From contig CP141137.1 in assembly GCA_035236585.1 (NCBI GenBank), positions 12,974,327 to 13,038,326 of the forward strand: a stretch of 64,000 bases of DNA. Direction: 5' to 3'. This DNA comes from Warburgia ugandensis. Its lineage: Eukaryota; Streptophyta; Magnoliopsida; Canellales; Canellaceae. The notes beneath the pieces are model-generated. The model was given only the letters and a program-made list of their open reading frames with translations, ran no database searches and had not been told where the DNA came from. Both the position numbers and the translations under genes were made by a program. Positions 22,925 to 34,881 of the stretch are shown here, in pieces. Positions within the stretch are counted from its first letter, which is position 1, and every line of letters starts with the position of its first letter.

Positions 22925-23270
22925 ATCTCAGTCATTGCATTTTCGATATCACTTAAAGGATCCAAGTGTGGTGAGGCACCGTATCCCAAGGTGGCGAATG
23001 ACATGTATCCTTGAGGTGATAAGTTTTCTACCCATAGTTCTGTATCTCTTTGGTGGTGATTCTGTATTAACGGAGTCATGAGCAATTATTCCTCTTAGTT
23101 TTGTATCTCTTTGGTGGTGTTTCTGTATTTGTGAGTAGCGAGTAATCTTTTACTTGAATTTTGTGGTGGTGAGAGTTCTATATCCGCATAAAAATTTGGA
23201 TGACTTTTTTCTTTTATTATTACAATTTCTATTTCAACCGCTTATCTGATTTCACAGAGGATGGTTGTTC

Positions 23271-24242
23271 AGCATCTCCACAATCAATCATTATAACAGG
23301 CTTTCATTGAGAAACATTAAAGAGGAATTTACACCCTTCCAACTACTACCAAGGGGAAGGAACAGAACTTCAGAAATCATTAAGAAATGGTGTCTCCTTG
23401 TAGTAAATGAACTTATGCATCCTTTCTAAAAGGAAGAGCTTAAAATGTCATAAAAGAAAGAGATGCTTACCATGAAACGCTGGCATACCTAAAGACTTAA
23501 CAAATACTTTGCAGAAACCTGTCTCTCAATAAATCACTATATTTTGCTTAGAAGATTAGCAAAATGGCATTTACACAAATACCAGGTTGTGGGTGAGAAT
23601 TGCTTCTAGAGTAAGCAGGGGCTTTCCCTTAAAGTGGCTAGTAGCTGCAGCTATAAAAGAGCAGATTTGATGGCAGCCTGCTGCTTTCACCTTTCTTTAT
23701 TGACATACTTATATAAAGCATGTACCTCAGTGACAAAATGTAGGGGTGAGAATAAGAATCCTAGATGTTTCCCCAGTTTGTACAATTGTACATGAGTGAA
23801 CATTCTCTTAAATATCATAAGTTAGGAGATATTATTGAAGCTCACATTACACTTGCATGCATACAAATAATTGAATCCAATGTGCTTTCGCACAATGACA
23901 AAAGGTCATAATTGATGATTATTGCAATATGGAAAAATGTTAAGACTATTTGCCGGGCTCATATTACTGTAACTAGCATATAAATATTTCAACAGGAATA
24001 GCAGACTTTAGAATCCTTTCATTCTTTTTATGATTGATTGCTTTATTGTGAAGACACATCCCATGATAATAGTTATATGGATTCTACCAAAATGTAAGAA
24101 GTTAAAAGAAAAGGTCCAAGACTGTGAGTATTTTAGTCAGAATTCAGCACGATTGGAATAATGCAAGCAGCAAAAAAACAACTGAAGAAAACATGAACAA
24201 CAAGAAAGATTAGCAAATGCTTGAGATGCATCTGTGATCTAC
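23271..24242. other. Remainder of VTC2 intron 5
   Basis: AT-rich intron sequence with no recognisable gene or element. Confidence 0.5.
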
Positions 24243-24368
24243 CTGAGGAAAGAGGAAGACCCGTTTGCCAGAATCAGAGATGAGCACGTTGTAGGGGACA
24301 TTGTTGTTTTGAAGCCAAATGCAGGATTTTGACACAATATCAGATAAGTCCTGCAGTGTACTCCCACC

Positions 24369-24371
24369 TTA
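24369..24371 (-). other. In-frame TAA in exon 5 of VTC2-like gene
   Basis: The minus strand reads GTT TTT TAA GGT GGG, where the family has V-F-E-G-G (GAA). A single G-to-T change explains it. The reading frame is intact on both sides. Truncation would fall after residue 275, removing the C-terminal third. Confidence 0.85.
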
Positions 24372-25100
24372 AAAAACCAGGCCTCTCACTGGATAATTCA
24401 GTAGCTGGAGGATCTTCACTCCAGTCTCTAGCCCCTTCGAGGTAGTTATCTTTTGAGTGGGGGCTTTCTCAACAGGAAAGTGTACTGCCAAGTAATAAGC
24501 CTGTCAAGACAGGAAGGCAGTTTTCAGTAACCAATCTAAAGTAAAAGCATTTTTAATTTTGACAAAAAACATAAATTCTCCAGAAAATATATTGAGAATC
24601 TCTTGCTAGTCCAGTAATCAAAAGAGAAAAACTCAGACAAAAACATACTAGCTATCTGAAGATAGATGTTTGCTATTCTCTGGGCATTTTTTACCTTTTA
24701 TCTAGCAAGGATAGCATCTGATCAATGAAACTGTGTCAAATGCTCCCAAGGAAGTCTTTAGCTTTCTTTCTCTTTTCCATTAAAGGAGCTCCAGTATGCT
24801 CTTAATTCTCAAAAAATGTAGCCTCAGATGTTAAAATGTTCACAAATATATTCAGTAATTAATTTTTCCATTCTTTTAAGAAAAAGAAGGAAAGGTATCA
24901 ATAATATAATTATAGATCAAGAAAAATTATAAAGGTTCTTCATTTGACCCTCAGCATATACTGAGCCTGATCCTGTCACCGGCCCTACCCTGTTCCTTTG
25001 GCTAATGCATAATGAAGGTCCTTTAATTTCGTAAGTGAAGCAGATTATTTACGTAGGTTGTACGTATTATAAGCAAGCAGAGACAACATTGATAGAGATT

Positions 25101-25298
25101 GATTATGTTAGTTTTCATGTTAGTATTAAGTGTTATTCTGTCTCAACAGGAAAAAGGGTCATATTAAACCAGGGGAATGGCATCCGTACTCCTTTGAGAT
25201 TGATTAGGTTAGTTTTCATGTTAATATTAAGTGTTATTCTATCAGCCTTAACAGAAAAAAGGATCATATTAAACTAGGGGAGTGGCATCCATACTCCT
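25101..25298. repeat. 101-bp tandem duplication in VTC2 intron 4
   Basis: Two diverged copies start at 25101 (gattatgttagttttcatgt) and 25202 (gattaggttagttttcatgt) and share the ending catactcct/cgtactcct. Substitutions and a small indel separate them. Confidence 0.8.
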
Positions 25299-25734
25299 TT
25301 TTTCTGTACTTTAACTTCTCACTTGCACCTTGTTAGAGAACTGTCAAATGAAGCAGTGAGAGTAATATTAAGATAAGAAGCACATTGTCATTTAATTTAT
25401 TTGAATAATATATGACATTGTGATTCTGAATCCCTCTTCTTTTTCAAGCTTCCATGATATGCAATAATGTTTGAAAAGATGGAACATAATTATCGGATTC
25501 TCTTTCCTGTTACAAATATCAGATTCCTTGAATCATTTGATAGTTCAGTCAGTGTCTATGTTATGGGACAAAACTACACGACAGGCAATCTAAATTATAT
25601 GACAAGTATCACTGAAAGAACAGATTGCTGTACCAGATTCACTTATTCTGAACAAGCACATGTGGATAAACGGGACCGGATTCACTTATTCTGAACAAGT
25701 ACATGATAAGGGAAAAGGCAAGTTAGTTATTTAC

Positions 25735-25739
25735 TTAGT
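25735..25739 (-). other. Mutated splice donor after exon 4
   Basis: The exon ends ...CATTTCCAA and the intron starts CTAAGTAAAT. Apart from the first base this is a perfect plant donor (GTAAGT). The next available GT, four bases on, would shift the frame and hit a stop early in exon 5. Confidence 0.75.
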
Positions 25740-26942
25740 TGGAAATGGAGATGATTGATAGTGGCAAAGGCTCCCAGACTGTTGTAACCCAATCTGAAGA
25801 AAGGATCTGCAGCTTCAGCTGCCATATGAAGAGCAAGCAACAAGCTCTCATTATCGATCCTCTGAGGCAAGCAATCAAGCACGCGAGGAATCAGAAGTAC
25901 ATGCCCGTATTCTATAGGGCTCACCTGCAATAACAAAAATGTTCAAGTAAATTCTTCCAATCACTTCCATCCTTGGTGGAAAACATCTACGTGGCAAAAC
26001 CAATCCCTAAACCATTGCTTACGTTAATGGCGACGACATTGGGAGAACTGGTAGCAGATCGGGTGGAAGCAGCCAGGAAGTAGCCGAATTTGTCATTGTC
26101 ACTCTCTTGGAATACAAAGAGCACCTCTTCCTGTCCTACTTTGGTGAAATTGAACTTGTTCTCATCAAAGGTTTGAAGGACCCAATCAACCCGGAACTCG
26201 GTGGGGCGTTTCTTAAGGTGACGGCCTTCGTTCAACTGAGCAATGAAACCATATTCACCAGGAATGACCTTGGTTTCACAGGTGGTAACGTCATAGCGGA
26301 AGAGCCCTCTACTCATCCGATCCTCCCACTGGAAACATAAAAAGAAGTGCGGAATATCAATCTCAAATCAAGCAGCAACGCAGCAGGAATATAGAGGATC
26401 AATTGAAACTCAAATATATTACCTGGCCTAGTAGTAGATCGTTAAGGAAGGAAGCTTGTGGATACTTCAATTCGCCACCGTTTCCCCACCTTCTGAAGGC
26501 AAATACTGGAAGCTTCGAAACTGAAAACCCAAATAAACAAATTAATCAATCAAAATCAAATAAAGACCATTGGAGCTGTTGGGCACAGAGATACCTATCC
26601 ATTGATAATCTTTCCATGCATAGCCATCCATCACATACTACAGGAAAGCTTACCCCCAGATATGCCAATCTAGAGAAAAGCTTACCCGACGTACCAAAAA
26701 GCCCCACTGGAATTGAGAAACCAAGAAAAGGGTAATGAAATTACCAGGTAAGCAACACTTTCCGAGGCAATTCCGACCGCAACCAAAGGTTTCCGAGGAA
26801 TCCTCTTGGTAATTCGAAACGACAGTGGGAACCCTCTTGATGGTCAGCATCTTTCTCTTCTGGGTCTCGTTAATCAATCAAATGATAATGAAATAGCACA
26901 AACTAATTGAAGAAGATGAAGAAGGCCAAGAGATTTACATCT

Positions 26943-27212
26943 CTATTTTTCTACGGTTATGGGTATGGAAATCAAAACGAAGAAGAAAAAGGAAAGGAAA
27001 ACAAGGAATCGAATGGGGCGCGTAAGAAGTGGAAAACCTCCTCCTGCAAGGAAAAGGAGATCAGAAGGGCAACCGCCTTCGGAAGGCGAAGTTCCCCTCC
27101 CACCGTGGGGCGAAGGGCTTTTCTTCTCGACCAGATGGAACCCCTTTTTCTGATGAATCACATCCACGGAATCGCTTTTACGGCCCAAGTCGACGGCTCC
27201 TAGTATAGCCGT
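26943..27212 (-). CDS. Non-AUG (ACG) upstream ORF of the VTC2-like gene
   Basis: A 89-codon frame in the 5' leader ends 93 bases before the main ATG. Its middle reads PHGGRGTSPSEGGCPSDLLF followed by LAGGG, which I recognise as the conserved peptide of the GGP leader uORF. That uORF represses translation when ascorbate is high and starts at ACG in other plants. Here the in-frame ACG at 27212-27210 has A at -3 and G at +4 (ATCACGG), a strong context, and there is no in-frame ATG before the conserved part. The C-terminus continues as a hydrophobic stretch (IRFLVFLSFFFFVLISI) before TAG. It is intact although the main ORF is broken. Confidence 0.75.
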   Translation of the reverse strand, partial: TAILGAVDLGRKSDSVDVIHQKKGFHLVEKKSPSPHGGRGTSPSEGGCPSDLLFLAGGGFPLLTRPIRFLVFLSFFFFVLISIPITVEK

Positions 27213-27300
27213 GATGACCCAACTCGATTTCCTCTCTCTTTCCCCTCTCTCTCCCGGTGCGCCGGTTTTTCTGGTCTCAACAGGAAGCGGAAGGAATAGA

Positions 27301-27307
27301 ATTTATA
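27301..27307 (-). promoter_or_regulatory. TATA box of the VTC2-like gene
   Basis: The minus strand reads CTATAAATTC. Transcription would start about 30 bases downstream (near 27270), giving a leader of about 420 nt that contains the ACG uORF about 60 nt from the cap. Confidence 0.55.
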
Positions 27308-27420
27308 GAGGTGAGGGAGCAGCGGAACTGATTTTGCCAACTTTACTTGCCATGGAATGTTCTCGTTGGTTATTTGTCTTTCTCGAGTGCCGGTAAGGCG
27401 CATATCTAAACCGTTCATCA

Positions 27421-28813
27421 TGTTATTCGCATGAAAAATAATAATGCATTTGAATGATCTAAATATTTATTTTGTGTCTTAAAAAAATTTAACATAATTA
27501 TTTATTCTGCCCAAAAAACATAAGCTAAAAGCATTTAATAAATATGAATTTATCTATAACTTAAAACCATTTAAAACTTAATAAAAGGCTTGGATCTAAG
27601 GAATAAAGTAATATAACGTGGACTTCTTCTTCCTATGCTCAAGTGGATGCATGCCTAGCATGGTACCATTTTATTTTTATTTTTTTGCATTTTCTCTTAT
27701 TTATCAATAAAATGCACTTGCTTTCTGGAATAAGAAGTGCAGTTTTTGGGCCTAACTTTCCATCTTAGCATGATCTATCCCCATTGACACAAGTTACTCA
27801 TGATCGGACACTACTAGACCCTCTATCCTAAAAGTCATGTTTAGCGTTTTACTAGAACAATGTGAAGCCGTGTTTTTTGCTGAAATATACGAGCCTCATT
27901 TGACATGGAATTGAAGCCATGTAGTTCAACTAGACATTCTTAGATCCTTCATCCTAAACACCCTGGTTAGGGTTTTACTGGAAAAATACGAAGTGTGGTC
28001 TTTTTATTGAATTATGTGTGCCTCATTTGGCATGGACAAGAGCCATGTAATTCACCTCTCAATATATGTGCAAGTTAATAAATATGGACCCAGATTATTT
28101 TTATTCCATTACAATTCATCTCCCTCCTAAATTAACACATTTTGTGCATGGTTGACTACCTCCTGCTTAGACCATTCAAGATTTTGTGCATCATCACCAA
28201 CATTTCATTAACTTTTTTATTTTTCTTGTTAAAGATGTATAATTAGGGGTATCAATGAGACTAAACACTCATAAAGCTGAAGAGAACATGGCTGAAAATT
28301 TAGGTTCTGGTGTTTCAATTAGGAACCCTAGTTAGGTTCTAATTATTTGTCAATGGAACTAAATTAAATTTAGTCTAATTTCAATTTCATCTAAAATAAT
28401 CAAATCATTAGACTATACACTTATTAATCTATATTTTATTTTAAACTAATTAAGTATAACTTAGTCTTTTTAATTCAATTTTTATAAGGCATGTTATGCC
28501 CTTAACATAAATTTGATTCCTATGTGTTATAAAGGGTAAAATAGAGTGTTTAGTTTTTATCCTGTATTCAAGTCAACATCAATGACCCTATTTTTACTCT
28601 TTGCTTATTCCTTTTGTTGATTTCTATTATGTATATGAACTACATAAAATGATAAACCTCATGCAAGAGTGTTAGCTTAAGGTGACAATGAATGTAGAAC
28701 TAGGTTGTTGCCTTCATAATTGACTAAATCAAAGGTTCTTCACAACTAAAAACTCTTTAATTTAGTCTTGCTATGTCCCAGTTCAAAGCTTGGACATTCT
28801 TTTTTTGTCTTAA
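27421..28813. other. Intergenic, AT-rich, with a degenerate 126-bp duplication
   Basis: No gene. Blocks starting near 27825 and 27951 (atcctaaaa/atcctaaaca ... gttttact(a/g)ga ... cctcattt(g)gacatgga) are a diverged tandem repeat of about 126 bp. Confidence 0.5.
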
Positions 28814-31065
28814 TGTTAAGTGTTTAATTTTGGCTAAAATAATCTTAAATTAGCACTTGATTAGATCATCTAACTGATCAATTTGACAAATTTAGATTGA
28901 TTTTAGCTTTAAGTGATCATCTAACCGTTGATCTAATAATGAAACCGTTAGATGATCATTAGAGGTAATCAGATGGATAATGAATGGTATAGATGATTCT
29001 TAGTATTTTATTTTGCAAATCAACCAAAATAACTTTGAATGACTCTAGTTGACTTGCTAGGTATCAAATTATCGAAAGGTCTGATGGACCTCACTTTACA
29101 AGGAGAGGTTGAATGTCTTAAGCTTTGAAAGATGAAATGGTCTTCTTATAAAAGAAATGACTTTGGAGGGAGAGGGAAATTTTTCTTTTTTTTCTTATTC
29201 AAGGAGAAAGGTGGAAGGATTGTTCTTTTTCCGACGAGTTTTGTTTAGCTATCTATCCCTCTTTTTGTTTCTGTTTATCATCTCTTCACCGCAGAAAATA
29301 CCCATCGCACCTAGCTTTCTTCTCTCTCTCTTCACAGAGCGTTCCCCTTCGCCTCTCATGTTCTCTCTCGCACTCTCTTCTCATTCTACTTCCCCCACTT
29401 CTCTCCCCTTCCCTCTCATCTGTTTAGTTTTCCTTCGCTAGTTATCCCTGTTTTAACTCCTATTTCTCACTGGATTTTCCTATTTCACAGTCGGGTTCAT
29501 TCTCTGTTCACTTTTCCAATTCGATCTTGTTTCTGATAGTTGTTTTCCCTTTTGTCTGCTCACTATATTTGCTTTTCTCTTCCATCATCTAGCTCAACTT
29601 CCCTGCTATCCTTCTCTCTCGGCTCTCGGTATCCAGTTGGAAATCAGAAGCCTTAAAAGCACTTTTCTTCTTTACCATCTCTCTCATTCTCGTCTCCAGC
29701 TTCTCCCCATGTTTCTCTTGTTTCTGATTTCTCGCCAGCAAAACCCATACCTCTCTTCGATCTCTCACTTTTCCGCTCTTACGTGCATCACCACCCCATC
29801 TTGCTTTCTCCCTCTCTACAAATTCTCACGAACTCTAGCTCCTCCTCCCTTCTCTTGGTTTCCTCCTCTCTGTTTCTCCTTATTGTTTTCTCTCTCTCTC
29901 TCTCTCCCTATCACATCTCTCGAGCTCTCCCTATGTCGTCTTTCTCCTCTGCCCATCCTCTGTTCAGCCGACGAACTCTTCACCGTTCTGCCTAGCCTAT
30001 CATCTCTCCGCTCTTTTATTTCTGTCGCATGGTCTCCCTTCTCGCTTTGATCTCACTGGAACTCTCAGCCGGCATCATTCTTTCCCTCTTCCTTGACAAG
30101 TTAAGGGGAGAAAACCCATTTTTCCCCTTCGTTCCCTCTGTTCTATCTCTCCCACAACAGCCAGGTCTCCCTCCTCTTTCTCCGACTTTCCACCAGCACA
30201 GTAGACTCCTTGGCCTTATCTCCCTCCTCCAGTCTACCCCTCTCTCATGCCTCATCATCTAGCGAGCTTGCCTTCTCCGATCTCTCCATTTCGACCAATC
30301 CACCTGGAAAAGCCTCCCGCGTTCTCCCTCTGTCACTGCCCTAATCTAAGGGAGGCAGCCAGCTAACCTAGTATTTCTCTCCACACCTGCTCACCTGCAC
30401 GGTAGCCACCGATCGACCCCAGGCCACCTTCATCACCTATCTCCCTCTGCTCCCATTTCCGGCAGCAACATTCCTCTCTGCTTCTCATCCTTAGCTTTGA
30501 TCCTCTTCTTCTCTCCATCCGGACAATACCCATCACCTGCCGGAATCTTCTCATCCTCTTCACAGGAGAAAACCCAATCCGGGTTTTCCCCTGTTTTCCT
30601 CTATTTTCTTCTTCTCCCCCATCTCCTTCTTTTTCTCCTCTCCCTCGGCTACATCGTCTTCTCCGTCGCAGCCCCCTTTTTTCTCTGTTAAAAAATAATA
30701 AAATTTCATTTTTATCCTTTAGTCTGCATTAGAATTACCTTTGTGTCCCAGATGTATTTACATTTGTGCCCTGTTCTTATTCTAGTTTGTTTTATCTATG
30801 TTTTGCCTATCCAAGGACAGCGTAATCCAAGATTGTGTATTTAGTTTAATTTTCTGACTTTTTTGGAATTGAGAATTGTATAATTTACATCACTTAAATT
30901 GATCTGCATTCTTATTTTACTGTTAGTTTTGTTTTGTTATTTCTTATTCTTTTAAATAATTAAATTTTATGTAAACTTCACTCAACAAGTTGAGTCTCCG
31001 TGGAATTGACCCAGACTTGCACTAGCTATATTACAATAGCCCTGCACTTGCAAAAAACTTGTTGA
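28814..31065 (+). repeat. 5' LTR of the old Athila element
   Basis: Starts TGTTAAGTGTTTAATTTTGG. Contains a 16-bp-stem hairpin (28914-28929 with 28943-28958). A long C/T-rich tract at 29240-30690 yields spurious Ser/Leu/Pro-rich open frames. It ends with the block ttacaatagccctgcacttg shared by the other Athila LTRs here. Confidence 0.8.
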
Positions 31066-31070
31066 GTTTT

Positions 31071-31088
31071 TTGCACCAGTTCCAGAGA
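31071..31088 (+). other. Degenerate tRNA-Asp-type primer-binding site
   Basis: ttgcaccagttccagaga aligns base-for-base with TGGCGCCGTTGCCGGGGA, the Athila primer site that is intact in the younger element at 41921-41938. Confidence 0.6.
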
Positions 31089-32595
31089 CCCCTGACAGAG
31101 TTTTCATAAACTTTAATTAAAAATTCAAAAATAATTATAAAAATCATAAAAATTTAGAAAATAATATTTTTAAATTGCATTATTTTAGCATTTTAGTCAT
31201 TTTTAGGATTTTTAGTGCATAATTTCTATTTTTCTTGAATTTTGATATTTAATGATATTTTTATTTTGCAAAAAATTGGAAAAAAGGGAGAAATTCAAGG
31301 AGGATTTTAATTAGGATAATCATAGTTTATTTTGAGTGAATTGTAGTAAGGACATAATGTATTTTATTTATTTATCACAATTCATTTAAAGGGTTGTAAT
31401 AATACAGGTCAAGGGTGAGCCATCATAACTTGGAATTGGAGGTGGAATGTAAATGGTCCCACCCTTGTACAAGAAGACTTTGTCTAGGAACCCACTATGA
31501 GAAATTTTAATTTCTTGAAATTTCTAGATTAGGTTATGCATTATTAGATAAAATTGCATTGGTTGTTAATATAATTTGATATAAAATACATACTTGATAT
31601 CTGTTGCATTTTTTTTAAGGTGTGCATTAATTTATTATTTTTAATTGCATTTTAGGGCACATTTATTACTTTAAGGTAATTATATGTTGACTGAAATGCT
31701 ATGAAATGTGAAAAATAAGTAGTAAGGGCATCTGACCCCACAAGATCAAGAGTGGATTTCATCACCACTCCTTGGCCCACTTAGGATAATCACTATAAGC
31801 ACGTAACCCAACTTTTTAAATTTAATTAAATTCAATTAGAAGAGACCTATATGGACCATCGCATGCTCATAGGGCCCTCTTGGAAGGAGGCAACCCATTG
31901 TCATTTTAGTGGCCCCTATTTAATTAACTATATTGGTATTTAAACGACTAACTTTGCCAACACACTCTATGACTCAGACTACCTACGGCTAGCTAAGGAG
32001 GGTGTGAAGTGGTTAGTTAGATAGGATCTAACTAGTAAGCAGTGAGGCAAGTCTGAAAGAAAGGAGGAGCATTATATTAGGCCAATCTAAAAGCTTCTCC
32101 CCCACATAGTTTTAAGACAATCAAATTGTTACTAGCCTTAGGGTTGTTTTGACTTTTATGCTCTATCACTTTTCATCATCAGTTAGGTTGCATTAATAAG
32201 GGTAGTATTCTCATACAAAAAAAAAAAAACCTATTATTGTATGCACTTGTGGATACTAGACAAAACTGGACATTTAATCAAGAACAACATACAACAAAAT
32301 CAATCACCATAGATGACTGAACAAAGATGAAGGAGTAACTCACCCCCTAGAAGTATTAGAGGTGATCAGGGCCCTACACTCATTATGAATGAGTGCTCAT
32401 TACCTTTAATGGATGATGAACATCAACTTCCACTAAGGAGGAATAATCATCCATCCATCCAAAGGAAATGGAGAAGGAATGGAAATGTAGAGTGGGACTA
32501 AATTGAGTGACCATGGGGACAATGATTTTTATCACAACTGTTATGGTAGAACACTAAGAGATTACCTCCAGCCAATTCGTACAAATATGTCATCA
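31089..32595 (+). other. Leader of the old Athila element
   Basis: Non-coding. Blocks near 31725-31790 (cacaagatcaagagtggatt, then catcaccactccttgg) and 32030-32070 match the leader of the younger element read on the other strand (about 41310-41250 and 41030-40960), showing that the two are relatives. Confidence 0.7.
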
Positions 32596-33912
32596 TGTGT
32601 CATTCTACCTTAGAATGCTGATACCACAGAGTTAAAAATGGGAGTAATTTAATTACTTCCCAAATATCATGGGTTGGATAGTAAAAGTCTTTACTTATTT
32701 TAAAAAGAATTCAATGAAGTGTGTACTACATATCGCACACAAAATGTCGGATTAGATACAATAAGGCTTAAGCTATTTCCTTTTTCTTGAAAGGAAAAAC
32801 TAAGATGTGGTTTCATGCATTGTAAGCAGGTTCAATATGAACCTAGCAAGATATGACAAGGGAGTTCTTGAAAAAGTTCTTCCTGACTCATAAAACCAAT
32901 AATATATGCTAAAAGATAATGAACTTTATCTAGAAGGACAAAGAGACGTTCTATCAATGCTGAAAAAGATTCAAAGATTAGTTGTTGACATATCCACATC
33001 ATGAATACGAATCCTGGAACATTATCAGCTTCTTTTATGGACTCAACTCTAATATGCATTTGTGGAAATGATGTGTAATGGCAACTTCTTAAACAAACAA
33101 TCAAAAGAGGCATAAGAATACTTAGAATAGTTAGCTGAGAACGCTCAAACCTGGGTAGATTCAGAAAAAGTTGATCATTCAGATAGGACAAAGCCTACCA
33201 CATCTTGTAAGAGAGGTATCTATGCAATTAATAAAAAGGATGACTTAAATGCGAAGATAATTTCCCTAGCCAAAAAAGTAGAGGCCATAGAATTGGGGAA
33301 AGCTACCTCAAAGAAGGTCGAACATGTGTGTGGTATTTGTAAAAGTACTATATACCCTACTCAGGAATGCCCAACAATCCTGGCATTTCAAGATGTGCTT
33401 CATGAATAGGCAAATGCCTTAAATTCTTATAAACGACCATTTTTTCCTCTTTCTAAAACATACAAACCCAATTGGAGAAATCACCCTAACTTCAGTTGGA
33501 GAAATGGACCCACTGTCAATGTCTCACAACCAGGTCCATACTAGCCTCTTCCACAAAACCAAGGACTCCTTGCCCTACCTTACCAAACTCATCAAAATCT
33601 TGTTCCTACACCTTATGTGCCCCTATCCAAAAGGTTGGGGAGGATAATCAAATCCTTTAAAATTAGGAGAGGAAAATTTCTCAATTGAGACAAACTAACT
33701 AGTTTATGGAAGAATTAAAAAATATGATGAGTCAAATGACACAGAATATGAAAAAAGGAAAGTCTCTAACACAACCACAAGAAAATCATAAGGGAGTACA
33801 TGTGGTTAATGCTTTTGAAGCATCACTCAACTCTACCACTAAGGCTATCACCATTCTTAGGAATGGAAAAAAATTTGAGAAGGATGAGCCGCAAAAAAAA
33901 GGGAATGGGTAG
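32596..33912 (+). pseudogene. Decayed Athila gag
   Basis: Fragments in order: LLPKYHGLDSKSPY near 32655, FVEMMCNGNFLNKQ near 33060, LAENAQTWVDSEKVDHSD near 33135 and a zinc knuckle CGICKSTIYPTQEC (His replaced) near 33330. The open piece 33706-33912 (MEELKNMMSQMTQNMKKG...) follows. Many stops interrupt it. The motifs match the intact gag at 38911-40449. Confidence 0.85.
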
Positions 33913-34693
33913 AAAAATCTACTAAGGCTAAAGAAATTTTTTAGGGACCCCATTTCGCCAATTGACTCACGTACTATCCCTGCTCCATTGCCCCAAAGGT
34001 TATGCCAAGTGCAAAAATCTACCTTTAAGGATGAGATCCTTAAGATTTTCAAGCAAGTCAAGATCAATACACCTATCTTAGATGCAGTTAAACATATCCC
34101 ATTATATGCCAAATTCTTAAAAGACCTTTGCACCATAAAAAGAAAACTAAATGTGTAAAAGAAGACATTTTTTTTCTAAACAGATGAGTTTCATTGTTCA
34201 CCATCACACACCACCAAAGTACAAGGATCTAGGTTGCCCCACTTTTACCTACATTATTGGCAACTATAAGATTAAGCAAGCTTTGCTTGATCTAGGATCC
34301 AGTATGAATCTATTACTTGACTCGGTATATGAATAGTTAGAACTGGGTGAATTGAAGCCTACTTCTATTACATTTTAGCTAGCTGATCGCTCTATAAAAA
34401 CACCATGAGGGTTAATAAAAGATGTGCTTATCTAGGTAGAACAGTTTAGCTTTTTTATAGATTTTTTAGTCCTTAATACACAACTAGTGGTGAATGAGAA
34501 AAATGAGATACCAATCATCCTAAGATGTCCATTTTTGGCCATGTCCAATGCCCTAATTAATTGTAGAAATGGTGCCATGAAATTGTCTTTTGGGAATATG
34601 ACGTTAGAACTAAATATATTTAATATTTGTAAGCAACCTGGTGAACCTACAGAGGACTTGCATACTATCAACATGATAAATTCAGTTGTGTAA
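33913..34693 (+). pseudogene. Decayed Athila aspartic protease region
   Basis: Contains HIPLYAKFLKDLCT near 34090, then PPKYKDLGCPTFTYIIGNYK followed by the active-site segment ALLDLGSSMNLL (Athila proteases use D-L-G rather than D-S/T-G). IPIILRCPFLAMSNALINCR and MKLSFGNMTLELNIF lie in the open frame ending at 34693. Stops and an IRCP for ILGRP change show decay. Confidence 0.85.
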
Positions 34694-34881
34694 GATCACT
34701 TTTAATTATCTTCCTTGTCAAACCTACTTGAGGCTTGTTTGACCCATTTTAATGAATTTAATGAGGCCTCCTTGATTTTCTTCCTTTAATGGATACAGAA
34801 AAATGAAAACCTCATTTCGAGGAACTTCCACTAAGGGAGTCCACTCAAATTCCATCTTCAGTTGAACCTCTTAAGCAATAT

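Larger units (their letters stand above)
21669..23270 (+). mobile_element. Possible copia-type LTR remnant in VTC2 intron 5
   Basis: A TATA-like motif (tctataaatacc) at about 21939, a possible TGTTAG start near 21678 and LTR-like texture suggest an old solo LTR into which the hAT MITE inserted. A 60-bp imperfect repeat (gtatctctttggtggtg) occurs at about 23041 and 23104. No target duplication or primer site was found, so this is weak. Confidence 0.25.
20947..26850 (-). pseudogene. VTC2: GDP-L-galactose phosphorylase (VTC2/GGP), two disabling lesions
   Basis: GGP converts GDP-L-galactose and phosphate to L-galactose-1-phosphate and GDP, the controlling step of plant ascorbate synthesis (GalT/HIT-like family). 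CDS exons on the minus strand: 26850-26745, 26520-26423, 26328-26023, 25924-25739, 24500-24243 and 21279-20947. Together they encode 428 codons, close to Arabidopsis VTC2 (442). The start MLTIKRVPTVVSNYQ matches the family, as do GCGRNCLGKCCLP, FRYDVTTCETKVIPGEYGF and GRHLKKRPTEFRVD. The active-site triad HLHFQ is at residues 228-232. VNPAVWEISGHMVLKRRKDY lies in the last exon, and the protein ends CLVLQ. Phases agree at every junction. Two lesions are visible: codon 276 is TAA where the family has Glu, and the exon-4 donor reads CAA|CTAAGT instead of GTAAGT. A truncated 5' product or a sequencing or assembly error is possible. Confidence 0.9.

Noticed and set aside
22031-22932. Possible CRISPR-like or satellite array because of repeated gtgtcgtgttcgtgt words
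   Set aside because: The words are subterminal repeats of a hAT MITE with an 8-bp target duplication; plant nuclear DNA has no CRISPR arrays.
29157-30691. Several open frames of 60-137 codons
   Set aside because: Same situation in the LTR of the old Athila element: pyrimidine-rich tract, no motif, overlapping frames on both strands.
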